Assembly: GCA_003996215.1 (NCBI GenBank)
Contig: QJPP01007518.1
Coordinates: 920,926-984,925, forward strand
Direction: 5' to 3'
DNA: 64,000 bases
Origin: Jaltomata sinuosa
Lineage: Eukaryota; Streptophyta; Magnoliopsida; Solanales; Solanaceae
Shown here: positions 47,591-58,679 of the stretch, in pieces
How the letters are laid out: the number at the start of each line of letters is the position of its first letter
How positions within the stretch are numbered: the stretch's first letter is position 1
Program-made: the position numbers and the translations under genes
The notes under the pieces: model-generated
What the model was told of the DNA's origin: nothing
What the model saw: the letters and a program-made list of their open reading frames with translations, nothing else
Databases searched by the model: none

Positions 47591-48744
47591 CACTACTAAA
47601 AAAATGAAATTTGTCAATGAAAAATGTTCTGTGGTTATTCCCACAGATATTTTGATTGAATGGAGAAAAGAAAAAAATAGTAGTAATATTTTCATATGAA
47701 AAAAATAAGAAGTTTTTCACTATTTCAGTGAGAATCTGTTTTTCACCATGCATTATCCTACTGGTTCAGTGGAATGAGCAAAAAAATAATGCTCTATAAT
47801 ACAATTTTTCACTGATTTGCGGTGGAAGACAATCTATGTTTCTAGTAATGTCAAAGCAGTTCGAGAAAAAAAATATAAGAATAAAAAATTCATGACAAAA
47901 TACTATAGAAAAAATCACAATTGACAGAATTTAGCTTTATTAGCTTTCTTTCATAGTTAGGTTGACATATATAACTAGGGTGGGCAGCTAAACATAAGAA
48001 CGTTGTGGAGTATTTCAAATGTTAACAAAGATTGGATTTGTGAAAGAAAAATATAAGTTTTTTTATTTTTACAAAAAATAATGAGATTATTCAAATTGTT
48101 TTAGTGGGCTGGAGATTATTTGTGCTAAATTCAGTGTGAAAATTAATAAATGAATTTATCTAGTTAATATATTTTTGATTAATTGAGATAAACGATTTTA
48201 CAATATAATTTAACTCTGTCAAACATGTACCAATAGTAAAAAAGTATAAACCAGATTGATTGATTCAACAAAAAGCATGGGAGAAAAAATACACAAACTA
48301 CGGATGACTTTATTTTGTAATGACAAGCAAAATTTGTGAATATGCCAAAGGCTATTTGAATTTTTATTTTTTCATAATTTATCAAAAAAATATGTAAAAT
48401 AATTTTCAACTTCTTTTTTGAAAATTTTTAGAGCTACAGAAGGTAGGCTAGATAATAGAATAAGTAAATATATTACTACTATCATTTTGATTTAATCAAA
48501 CTTTCTAGCATGTGAGCTTCGTACCAATTTGTGGGAATTATGTTTACACATCTCATTCTTTCAAATCTCATGGCTTGAACATGATTAACAAAGTTTAAAG
48601 TCATACAAATTTCACATCCAACCAAAGATTTCATTATAAAAAAATAAAGTTCTTGACAAGTAATTCCATCAATTAAGCTAGGGTTTTGTGATCATTTATA
48701 GTCTATAGCCTGTTTGACTAAACTTTTGAGATAAATAAGTATTT

Positions 48745-48925
48745 CGTGAGACTTCCGCCTCATATGGCTCCATCCCGAGCTTTCGTCATCGGCCGTGACA
48801 TTAAACCACTATCTATACATGTATTTTCAGCCTGGATTGAAAGATTCTCCATTGTCAAAAATAGAAAGACTATAAGCAAAAGCGCATATGCGGGAAGAAT
48901 AAAATCTCCATACATGTACTTTTTT
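48745..48925 (-). other. Possible organellar DNA with a group II intron domain 5-like motif
   Basis: On the minus strand GAGCCATATGAGGCGGAAGT CTCACG resembles the 5' strand and tetraloop of a group II intron domain 5. The closing strand is missing at the junction near 48745. The block is less AT-rich than its flanks and carries phrases like AAAGCGCATATGCGGGAAGA. I read it as a broken plastid or mitochondrial intron fragment; source gene not identified. Confidence 0.35.
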
Positions 48926-48935
48926 TAAACTTCAC

Positions 48936-48984
48936 TTGTGGAATTACACTAAATTATATGTCGTTATTATTGTTGTTGTTGTGT
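48936..48984 (+). mobile_element. TS-type SINE tail fragment, forward
   Basis: CACTTGTGGAATTACACTAA ... ATTATTGTTGTTGTTGTGTA. Only the terminal part is present. Confidence 0.65.
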
Positions 48985-49318
48985 AGAGTAATATAAGTAA
49001 TTAGAGTTCCCTTTTTATATATGTCAAGTCTCCATCAAGGTACGTACTAGCAAGCATGGTCATTGTAGTAATATTATTGTCTATTGAGGACGGCGCTTGA
49101 GGAATAGTAGAAATTATTTTTCAGAAATTAAAAGAAGTACTAGAATTATTCTGGTGATGCATGACTATATATCGCGTCAAGAAAAATCTAGAATTTCTCC
49201 CTCCTCTCATGTGACGCATGGCTATCGCGTGAAAGTACTAGTAGAATTATTGTGGTGCTTCTTCCCACGGGTAATGGTCCTATATGATGCATGCACCATT
49301 TACATTTAGTCATCGTCC

Positions 49319-49475
49319 ATGATAACCATTTATTATCATCGACAATCAATATCATCAATCACTAATATTATATATCATCAATCACTGGTATTAATTGTTA
49401 AAATCAGTATTAACTATCATTATCATTTACCAATTGTCATCATCAATGTATAGTCATCACCAATCACTATACAAT
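49319..49475. repeat. ATCATCAATCACTA-type short repeats
   Basis: Imperfect tandem ATCATCAATCACTRGTATTA / ATTATCATCGACAATCAATA units; low complexity. Confidence 0.7.
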
Positions 49476-50029
49476 CCCCCCAAAAAACGAGGTACTAATA
49501 ACGCTATTTACCAAATTTTCTCAAATGGTATTCATCTCTCTTGAAAAAACGAAGGGGCCGTTGTCACATGGCTGAGTCCATATTTTGTCATCAAAATCAA
49601 TTGTTGTAACCATAAATGTCAATTTCATATCTTGTTTGGTCATCAAAATCAATTCTTGTAATACCAACATAAACTTCTGGTTATTATTTCATGTCTTCGG
49701 AAAACCCATTTAAATGACATTGAAACGTCAAATGTCATTATGTATATAATTTCTTCATTTTTAATTAAGTGATCTTTTTAGTTTGTGCACATCTTTTAAG
49801 AAATTACTCATTCCTAGAAAATAAAAAGTATTTTTTACAAACTTACCCTTAATAAATACTTTTAAAAAAGGAAAAACTACACATATAGGCATACTTAAGG
49901 CCTTAATTAGTCAACATAGCCTAACTTTATATTAATTACAAATCATGGCCAGATAGCAATACTTTGAAAAAACCCTCATCTGCTCGCCTCTCTCCCCCTT
50001 TCCCTCTCTCTCTCGTCACCATCCTCAGA

Positions 50030-50220
50030 GCTTCACTGCTCCTATCTGTGCAGCCGTTGCTCCACCGTGCATCCACTGCTCCGTCGTGCTGCCACTGCTC
50101 CGCCGTGCAGCCACTACTCTGCCGTGCTGCCCCAGCTCTGCTGTTGCTGCCACTGCTCTGCCGTGCTGCCCCAGCTTCGCCATTGCTGTCACTGCTCCGA
50201 TCTGTGCCGCTGCTGCTGCC
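50030..50220. repeat. Imperfect GC-rich tandem repeat
   Basis: Units such as CACTGCTCCGCCGTGCAGC, CTACTCTGCCGTGCTGCC and CACTGCTCTGCCGTGCTGCC follow each other. Open frames in several phases are a consequence of the repeat, not evidence of a gene. Confidence 0.85.
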
Positions 50221-50776
50221 ACAATTTTTTATGCTTATTTTTTGTATTCATTAATCCAAATTGTATTTGTTGATACAACTTGCATAATCCAAATACAAAA
50301 GATACATTTGTATACAATTGTATTTGTTAATACACTTGTATCTGTTAATACAAATTGTATTCGTTCATACACTTGTATTTGTTGATATGAATTGTATTCG
50401 TTGATACAACTTGAACAATTCAAATACAAATGATATAAATGATACATTTGTATTTGTATATGATAGACTAAAAAATACAAACGATGCATATTCTTGTTTA
50501 TATACAAATACAATTGATAAATTTGATACATTTAAAGGAGAGACAGAAATGTGAAAATACAAAATACAAATGATAAGTTTGATACATTTGAAGGAGAGAC
50601 ATAGATGTGAAAATATAAAATACAAGAGGAATACAATCAGTAATTAGCTACTGTATTTGTATTATATATCAAATACAATAAATTGCATACAATGGGTACC
50701 AGCAAAAACGAATACGAACGTGCTACAGATTGTAATTATTGAAAGTGTTGCTATGTTAGCCTATCATGAAAAGCAT

Positions 50777-51035
50777 TTCCACACAAGGAGGCAGGCGACC
50801 GGGAAACATCTGTTCCCATGTAGTCGGCATTCTAGAAGCAAAGCTTCCCGGTCGCCTGCCTCTTACAATAAGGGTTTTTTTGTCGAGTTGCTTTCCTTCG
50901 TGTTGGTAGTTGGTAGTGGTACCTACCTGCTAAGCGGCTCGATCGACAAAAAAGAAGAGTAGCCTCCCTATAGCTCGAAGCCGATAGGAAGTCGCTGAGG
51001 TAAGTTCCGATAGAGCTACGCTCCGGGTATTCCTA
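50777..51035. other. Probable mitochondrial DNA insert (NUMT) with an 18-bp perfect inverted repeat
   Basis: Base composition changes abruptly to GC-rich, unlike both flanks. Arms GAGGCAGGCGACCGGGAA (50788-50805) and TTCCCGGTCGCCTGCCTC (50845-50862) are perfect inverted repeats. Also present: GCTAAGCGGCTCGATCGACA, TAGCTCGAAGCCGATAGGAA and GAGCTACGCTCCGGG, phrases typical of Solanaceae mitochondrial intergenic DNA. No gene inside. Confidence 0.6.
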
Positions 51036-51281
51036 AAAAAAATTCTTATAGGTTACTATTTTTTCTCTTGCCTATAGTTAGGCTATTTCTGAAAGTTGCC
51101 CTTAAAAAAATGTAATTCTTTAATAGTTTTTTGGTTATATATTTAAAAAAGGGCAAAATTGAAAAAACATTATTAATATCTTCTTGAAAAGGCTAAACAG
51201 CCACTTATATAGGAACAAATGGAAAGATAAAAAATTATTTATTTAGGAACGGATGGAGTATAACAACACCTCATTATAGCT

Positions 51282-51664
51282 ACGGGTGGCAAAACTAAAC
51301 TCAACCCGCCAATCCGTTTAAGTTTGAGTTGGTTATTGATCCGACTATTTATTAGCTCAACCCATTAAAATTGGGTTGATATGTAATCGAGATTGATTTG
51401 CCTTTTGAGAAATCTTGTCAAATTATTTTAAAAAGACTTTTTTTTTAAAAAAAATTGAATGTGTTATAACTTATATATAGCCATAATAAAGAAAAATATA
51501 ATTTTATTAGGCACTAGTAAAAAATTGTAAAAATTGAACGGTTTAGGTTATGACTCATTACTTAACCCGTTTTGACCCAAACACATTTGAATCCGATTGG
51601 GTCTTGACCCGATTGCTATTTTGACCCGTCCTAATTTGGTCCAACCCGCCCAATTGTCACCCCT
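51282..51664. mobile_element. hAT-like MITE with GGGTGGCAA / TTGTCACCC ends
   Basis: The left end ACGGGTGGCAAAACTAAACT and right end CCCAATTGTCACCCCTAATT form short inverted termini. The interior is rich in TTGACCCGATTG and CTCAACCCG, typical of this abundant type. Confidence 0.65.
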
Positions 51665-51724
51665 AATTATAACAACCATATAGCTTTCAGACAAACGCGA
51701 CCAATACAAATAAGTTTGACTATA

Positions 51725-51960
51725 GGTCCCGTTTGGCCATGAAAACCAAATATCAAGTTGGAGTTAAAGTATGAATTAGAGTTGTAATTGTGTTTAGCCA
51801 TGAATATAAATTGGAGTTGTTTTTGAATTTTTGTAGAGAATAGTGGGAGCGCAAAAAGTGAAAATAATTCTGAAATTTTTCAAAATTTTATGGCCAAACA
51901 CCTTTTCCAAAATTCAACTCTGGGAAAACAAACAAAAGTTTTCCATGGCCAAACGCCCAC
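51725..51960. mobile_element. MITE with CCCGTTTGGCCATG ends, copy 2
   Basis: The left end GGTCCCGTTTGGCCATGAAA and right end TTTTCCATGGCCAAACGCCC are inverted repeats. Same family as 19805-20036, here in the opposite orientation. It lies about 275 bp upstream of hydrolase 1. Confidence 0.85.
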
Positions 51961-52059
51961 TATATATCGCCATGCCGAACAGATGCCGAACTTCCGCGCT
52001 TAAAATAAAGCAAAAAATTAAAACTTTGTCCGTACAATTTTATCCTATAATATTAAAGA

Positions 52060-52235
52060 AAAAAAAACAAAACAAGAAAAGCATGTAAAATGCCACATTG
52101 CTGAATTACTAGTTGTATTTGTTAGGCAAATGTCAAATCCAATAGGTAAATAAATTATTTGGGTGCTGAATCTTTCTTGTTTGTATGACTATTGTAGTGT
52201 TGAAGTAGCAGAAAAATTCCCAGTAGTGCTTTGCT
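52060..52235 (+). promoter_or_regulatory. Upstream block conserved between the two hydrolase paralogues
   Basis: Phrases such as ATGCCACATTGCTGA, TTAGGCAAATGTCAAATYCA and TTGGGTGCTRAATCTTTC also occur at 60535-60660 in the same order before hydrolase 2. This suggests that the duplication included the leader and near promoter. The initiation site is not determined. Confidence 0.6.
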
Positions 52236-55200
52236 ATGCTGACATTTCTCTCAGCCACACCCAGTGGTGCTCCTCCAATTGTACCCAATGTGAAATCGTC
52301 AAATTCCAAGCGTTTAAGGATATGGGGTGGTGAATTTCCTCCATTTCTTCCTAAAGAAGTCGAGAAAATGAAAGACCCTTATGCTAGAAAGTTGGCTTCA
52401 AGAATTGAAAGAGTACCTGTACGTTTAACGTTTTCCCCCTCTCTTTTATTAAAATTTGCTTTTTCATTGGGATGATTTCTGTATCTTTTGCTGTGTGTTG
52501 AACCTCGTTTTCGTTACTTTCAAAGTGCAAAATGATCTGTACTTGTTGTGAAATGGGTAATGAGTAAAAATCTAGTTCCTTTTGGACAAAAAAATTGCAG
52601 CATTTTGTGCTTAAAATCAGTAGTGTAAAACTTGCATCATGCATGCACGAACAGGACCTTATGGTAGCTGTTAGAGTGGGTGAAAGTCTCACATTGGTTG
52701 GCGGAATGGACTGACGATTTGCTTATATGGACTTGGCCAATCCTCCCGTAGCTTTTGAGGTTGAGTTAGGCCCAGGTGTCATATCTTTATATAGATAGGC
52801 TATTTTGATTTTTAAATTTTCGAAGAGGACTCGAACTTCACGCTCTTTAGCTTGAGAGATTTTGAGTCTCGCGTGTTTACCATTTCACCACCAATGCATC
52901 TTGAAAGTCAATTGTATTCGTATTTTATGAATATGATCTAGTGTGATGTATGGAATGTATGACAAAGGTGGATTTATTGATAGGTCATGTCATATAGGTA
53001 TGAGTTGGACATATACTTGCTTCGATTTGACAATGTCTGATATATATCAAGAAGATGGACAATCAAACTTGTTTCTCGATTCACTCAAAGAGATGAAAAG
53101 GGGAGGCTTAGGCAAATGGGCTATTTTGATTTCTTTGGTTGGGGATGTGGATATGGATCAAATTTACAAAGTACAACGAGAACTGTTTATTTATTTATTT
53201 ATTTGAAAAAAGATATCTTCTTAAGTAATTGTTTACTCCTTCCATCCCAATTTATATGGAGGTATTTGATGGATTTGAAAATTGAGATGCTAATTTGATT
53301 TAAAATATCTTCTTTGGCTATGTTGCTCGGACTCTTCAAAAATGTCACTGGGTGCGTGTCGGATCCTCCAAAAGTAGTTCATTTTTGAAGGATCCGACAC
53401 GAGTATGGCTGCATTTTTGGAGAGTTCGAGCTACATAGTTTTTTGGTATAGTGAAAGAAAATGTTAAACTAGTGGTTGGAATTTCTTTTTTCTTTCTAAA
53501 CTTTGAACAGTTTAATGAAACTCTATTTCTTGAAAGTTGTGTGAAACTTTTACAGAAATGGAAGTGTCAAACATTTTGGAATATCTAAACTTGAAGGAAT
53601 CATATATTAGGAAGAAAGGGATACTTTCTATTTAGTCATGGTTGTTTAGGAACTATCTATAGCAGAGGTGCATCTAGGATTTTAGTTTTTAAGACAGATA
53701 CTGAATACTACTGCACAAGCTATGCAACAACGATTGCGGATTTCGTACAAATATGTATTGTTTTCATATATATCATACCCACACACATAACTAGCTGAAT
53801 GCAGCGGGAGTGGATGTAACCATTGCAGTAGTATACCTGCTGCGATGGAGGTGTCCACCCATGATCCACAACTTAATCAGTCTTCTTGTATGGAGTATGT
53901 GTTTTCCTTTTAATCCTAATCGCAGATATCCAAATATCTTGCTTCTCCTGTTTTGTATTGAATCCACCATTCTCTTCCTTTATGAAGTTTTTGTTACTGC
54001 CTTGATGGTTCATCGTTATTGCTGGTTCATTTAGGTAAACTTTTCGAAGGGTTGTGTCATGAGTAGTTGTGTGAAGCCAAAAGAACAGAAAGAGGCCAAT
54101 CCAGTTGTGCTTCTCCATGGTTTTGATAGGTATTTCTCATGCTAAGCTAATAGTATTGATCACTTTTTCTTGTTGTGCTCCTGTTGTTCATTATTCCTCA
54201 TTGTTCAGCACATGTTTAGAGTGGAGGTACACGCTTCCATTGCTTGAGGAGGCCGGGTTGGAGACCTGGGCAGTTGATATCCTTGGATGGGGTTTCTCTG
54301 ATTTAGGTATTTTTTTTCTTCTTGTTTTTGCTCTTTCTCAATTTTCATTTGTCACTTTTTTTGCAAACAAAGACCGAAGACTTTCTCATGGTTTCACCTC
54401 TTTCCATTTCCTTGTGTTTTTTAAGAGAGGCGTCCATCGTGTGATGTAGCTTCCAAGCGTGATCATCTTTACCAGGTACCTACTGATTTTGTGAAATATA
54501 TGTTCTAACCAGTGCATACAAACTTGAAAGATTGAAATTAGTCTCTTTTATTGCACAAAGTCTCATTCAATTAGCTACTAGTAGTGTAGGGATACTTAAT
54601 ATGCAGTGTCAGGTTCCACGCTTAAACGAGAAGCACTCTTGCTATCTAGGCACAGACCTAAATTGGGAGTAATGGCGTAATGTTTACTTCGTCTAAGTTT
54701 ATATATCTGTGAAAATCAGTATAAGGGCAATAAGAATTTTCCGTTTATTCGTTTTCTAATTTTTCTGTCTCGTTTTTCTTTCAGCTATGGTCTACGTACA
54801 TCAAGAGGCCAATGGTACTTGTCGGACCAAGTCTTGGATCTTCTGTTGCTATTGACTTCTCTGTCAACTATCCAGAAGCTGTAAGTACATTCATAACTGT
54901 GAATTCCTTTCCAGATTTTACAGATTACTTTTTAGTATGAAGAAATCATTTTATGGCTTACTCTGAAGTACCTTTACTTTGTAGGTGGATAGGCTGGTTT
55001 TAATCAATGCAAGTGTTTATGCGAAAGGTACAGGAAACCTCGCAACCTTACCAAAAGCAGTAGCTTATGCTGGGGTGAGTTCTCCCCAAGTCCCCTTAAA
55101 ATAAAGGGATACTTTGTACTCCGATTTTGACCGTTTGATGCAAGTCATACAACTGAACAGCTACATCATAAGGATTGTAGTTTCACCAATAATTTGGTTT

Positions 55201-56508
55201 ATGATTAGCTTTAAAAAAAGGAGAAAAGCTTTTACCTAATCGTTAATGATGATTGAATCAACTTAATTGATCCAAGATCAGCGCCCTTGTATACTGACAC
55301 TCGTTGTTCATCAGTTCTTTCCCTTAATCCTGCAAAACCCAAAATAATGAAAGAATTCGTCCTAGACACATGGGATGTACTACTTGAAGGGAAATATTCT
55401 GATCCAAATCATAGATATAACATGTTCTCTAATATGCTTACAACATTCTTTGAGTATCTTCCATCTACGATTTCTTGACAAAAAACCTATTGCAGGTCTA
55501 CTTGTTGAAAAGCATACCACTTCGCTTATACGCAACATCATTGGGTTTCAATGGATTACCATTAAGTACATGTATAGAATGGACTAATGTAAGTTTTGAC
55601 CTTCTGATCTTTAAGAAATCTGAAAGTCGTGGAGCTCAGATGTTTAAAATCTGCATCCGTACTACTTGACTTAGCAGACCTTTTGATTACATGGTTTTCT
55701 ATCCAGATAGGTCGTCTACATTGTTTATTACCTTGGTGGGAGGATGCAACAGTGAATTTCATGATCAGCGGAGGTTACAACGTCATTGATCAGATAGAAC
55801 ATGTATGTGAAAATCTACTAATAATCTTAAGTATTTCCTGTATAAGTTTTTCCGATGAACCCCCTTCCGGTACTCTAGCTCCGCCCGTGCACAAACAGTG
55901 CAACAGATAAGTAGTACAACCCCAAAATCTGCATCTTAGAACACTTGCTTCTGCGTCTATAGCACTGAGAGCGTTTCTTCTAGCTTTTTGCTCCATTTCT
56001 ATGTTGTCTACTGGTTTCTTCTTGTCCCTGCGGAAAATTCTTCAGCATTCTCATGCTAGGTGTTCTATCATACAGGTCAAGCACAGAACACTAATAATAT
56101 TGGGTGAAGATGATCAGATTGTTGACTACAAGCTCGGAGTGGTACGTTTCTTTCAAACTTCGGAAAAATATTGCTATCCTGTTAGCTCCTATCAGCTGAA
56201 TATGCAGAAGTACATTGTGTAACTGAAGTGTTCATTGACTTTTATTTGCTCAGAGATTGCATAGTGAACTTCCAAATGCGACTCTACGCCAAATACCAAA
56301 ATGTGGCCACATTCCTCATGTGGAGAAGCCTGATGTTGTCTCCAGGTTGATCGCAGAATTTGTTCAGTCTGATCAATCACAAAGCGCGAAACCTGACTCT
56401 GTCTCCACCATCTCTGTTCCTGTGATTACTGGCACTCGTACAAGTAGATACTTAGCATATCCCGTGTCTCCACCATCTCTTCAATTTCGCGACATTATGT
56501 TGTCATAA
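52236..56508 (+). CDS. Alpha/beta-hydrolase fold protein, paralogue 1
   Basis: Ten exons: 52236-52418, 54035-54129, 54209-54306, 54426-54475, 54785-54880, 54985-55074, 55496-55588, 55707-55802, 56076-56141, 56254-56508. They give 373 residues, all phases consistent. The oxyanion-hole motif is VVLLHGFD. The nucleophile elbow is GPSLGSS (Ser in G-x-S-x-G form). The acid is probably in ILGEDDQIVD and the His in KCGHIPHVEKP, so a complete catalytic triad is visible. GWGFSDLERRPSCDVASKRD and RLVLINASVYAKGTGNLA are family-typical. The N-terminal 40 residues (MLTFLSATPSGAPP..) are poor in acidic residues and could be a plastid transit peptide. Substrate unknown. The C-terminal ~60 residues after AEFVQSDQ are Ser/Thr-rich. 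Intron 1 (1.6 kb) holds a plastid tRNA fossil and a MITE. Confidence 0.92.
52670..52800 (+). mobile_element. Possible LTR fragment in hydrolase 1 intron 1
   Basis: TGTTAGAGTGGGTGAAAGTC TCACATTGGTTGG...GGTTGAGTTAGGCCCAGGTG resembles the common plant retrotransposon LTR phrase (AAAGTCCCACATTGGTTGG ... GTTAGGCCCAA). Only about 130 bp is present, with no partner LTR. Confidence 0.4.
52821..52898 (-). pseudogene. Decayed plastid tRNA-Leu(CAA) copy in hydrolase 1 intron
   Basis: On the minus strand GGTGGTGAAATGGTAAACAC GCGAGACTCAAAATCTC follows the plastid trnL-CAA D-arm and anticodon arm (anticodon CAA). GCTAAAGAGCGTG and GTTCGAGTCCTCTTCG follow its variable loop and T-arm. Base changes in the variable region and loss of acceptor-stem pairing indicate a non-functional fossil. 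Confidence 0.75.
53318..53438. mobile_element. MITE with CTATGTTGCTCGGACTC ends, copy 1
   Basis: Ends CTATGTTGCTCGGACTCTTC and GAGAGTTCGAGCTACATAG are inverted repeats. The inner arms CGTGTCGGATCCTCCAAAA and TTTTTGAAGGATCCGACACG are also near-perfectly complementary. It lies in hydrolase 1 intron 1. Confidence 0.9.
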
Positions 56509-56670
56509 ACCAATACTGTATTTTTCTTCCATACGTATATAAATAAAGGTAAAAATGTCAAAACGTAAAGCATGGAGCCGGTGTCTATATTGCATTTAGC
56601 CTATTAAGTTAGAACTGTTGTTATTTGATTCACAAGAATCCTGTCCAACATGTTCAGAAAGATTGAAAGG

Positions 56671-56791
56671 CTATGTTGTTCGGACTCTCCAAAAGTACTG
56701 CCGCACCCGTGTCAGATTCTCCAAAAATACACTACTTTTGGAGAATCTGACACGGATCAGTCGATGCTTTTGAAGAGTCTGAGCAACATAG
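56671..56791. mobile_element. MITE with CTATGTTGCTCGGACTC ends, copy 2
   Basis: Ends CTATGTTGTTCGGACTCTCC and GAGTCTGAGCAACATAG. The inner arms CGTGTCAGATTCTCCAAAA and TTTTGGAGAATCTGACACG are perfectly complementary (19 bp). It lies about 160 bp past the stop codon of hydrolase 1, so it may sit in the 3'UTR. Confidence 0.92.
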
Positions 56792-57060
56792 GTGAAAGGT
56801 AAGAATGGAACAACACATTTCATATTCTTGACAGGCAAAAAAATGAAGAAAGGAATCAGGGTGGGGTTTGTCACCTGTATAGTTACGTAAGAAGCCTTTA
56901 ATTATATGGGTGGGTCGGATCAATACATATGAGTTGAGTAATTTAATTCACATTCGATTAACACCTGGACCAATTATACACTGTGACAACCATTAGTTTC
57001 AGGGGCATTTATAAGCCAAAAATAATGTTGAGGGTATTTTGGGTCCAATACGTGTAAGCA

Positions 57061-57930
57061 GGGGTGCTCACGGGTCGGTTTGGATCGGCTTTTGGTCAAA
57101 ACCCAAATCAAATCAATTTAGTCGGTTTTTAAATTTCTAAAACCAAACCAAACCAAATAAAAAAATAACCGTCGGTTTGGTTCGGTTTTTTCAATTTTTT
57201 TGGTTTATGATCCTTACTAATGATAAATTGATAATACTATAAAAAATGACAATAGGTAAAAGGCTTGCCTAGATACAAGTCCTAGTAACACCAAGTAAAT
57301 GTCTTTAACAAGCCTATCTTGTTTGGCATTGCAAAAAATAATTTTGTCTCTTGAATTTGTGAATCAAATGTCAAAATAATAAGCATTAGTAGTACCGTCT
57401 ATAGGATAAAAATCACAAATAAATATTTTGTGAGGAAGCGACCACCAAAAAAGCGAGACAGTAATCCTATAAATTCTAATGCATTAATTAGTATTACGGA
57501 AAGAACCCAAAATGCAACAATAAGCACTTGATTTGCTACGCATTATTTTAAAATTAAAATGAAAAATGAGATCCTACGGTTAGAACTTAGACACCTAAAG
57601 ATTAAAGTGTTGGGCTTGAAGTTGAGAGTTGTCGGGTTTGGGCTAAAGTGTCGGGCATGATAAATTATGATATGCTAAAGTTAAGTTCATGGTTAAAATA
57701 TAATAAAATAATTATATTTTATTTATAAATAATAGATAAATAACTATAAAATTTGTTATATAATTTATCGGTTCGGTTATTTTTGCGATTTTTTTAGTAA
57801 AATCATAACCAAACCAAATAATATCGGTTTTTAAAATTCAAAACCAAACCAAACCAAATGTCAGTTTTTTTAATCGGTTTAGTTCGGTTTGCGGTTTGGT
57901 TTGATTTTTAACCAAACCATGAACAACCCT
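57061..57930. mobile_element. hAT-like element with GGGGTGTTCACGG / CCATGAACAACCCT ends
   Basis: The left end AGGGGTGCTCACGGGTCGGT and right end AACCATGAACAACCCTACG are imperfect inverted repeats. Subterminal TCGGTTTGGTTCGGTTTTTT recurs at both sides in inverted form (AAACCAAACCAAACCAAAT). At 870 bp with no transposase frame, it is non-autonomous. Confidence 0.75.
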
Positions 57931-58679
57931 ACGTGTAAGAAGGGTATTACAGAACTCCTACGAATTCAACAAATGGAGCAAATCACACTTGACCCTTTTG
58001 TTTTGAAAGCAATGCAAAAGAAAATGGGAAGAAGAATGTTTTCAGTGGTTTCGTTTAACACAATTTACTAATAAGCTTAAGAAATTTTAACTCCCTCACT
58101 GTTACCAAGGTATTTGGATTGATTTCTCTCAAGATAGAACGAAAAAACGTTAATATAATAGCGGCAATGCAAATGAAATAACTCCAAAAAACTCAAACGA
58201 TTGAGCAAATCACACACCACACACTTACGCTTTCTTTTGAAAGAATAATGCATAAATGCAGTGAGGGTGTTTCAAATTTTCAGTGTGTTAGTGTATCAAA
58301 TCAAAAGCAAAATCTCTAAATTTATAGACAATGAAAGAGTGAGATCAAATATGTAATAAGAGATACCTTTTTGGTGCAATCAAAAAAATAGTTTTTCTTA
58401 TTTTCCGTTCACACATTAAAAACCTCAACAATTACCAAAAAAATTACAAGAAGAATTAAACATAAAGTTGCATTTTCAATTCAAGATAATTTGTAGTTTA
58501 GAGCAAGTACATTTTGTGTGGATTCATATTGTTATTATTTAGGTATTTATATTTCTTATTTTTTTCATATATATATATTTGAGTCAGAAACGTTGTAAAG
58601 ATTGTACGAATAAGGTTTTAAAAATATTTGATAATTTCTTTCATGGTGATAGGTACTAGCACGGGCTCAATATATGTTA

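Larger units (their letters stand above)
49865..51115. mobile_element. Probable non-autonomous element with internal low-complexity arrays, split by an insert
   Basis: The left side is AAAAACTACACATATAGGC..CAACATAGCCTAACTTT. The right side is CTATAGTTAGGCTATTTCTG AAAGTTGCCC. TAGCCTAAC and GTTAGGCTA are inverted. Inside are CT-rich GCCACTGCTCYGCCGTGCTG repeats (50030-50220) and GTATTTGTTGATACAA repeats (50250-50660). No coding frame is convincing. The element type is not recognised. Confidence 0.5.

Noticed and set aside
48746..48928. 60-codon frame MRLPPHMAPSRAFV...
   Set aside because: It lies in a probable organellar insert and reads across a group II intron-like motif on the other strand.
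49964..50385. Leu/Ser/Pro-rich frames in several phases and strands
   Set aside because: Low-complexity GCCACTGCTCYGCCGTGCTG repeats keep all phases open; no family similarity or start context.
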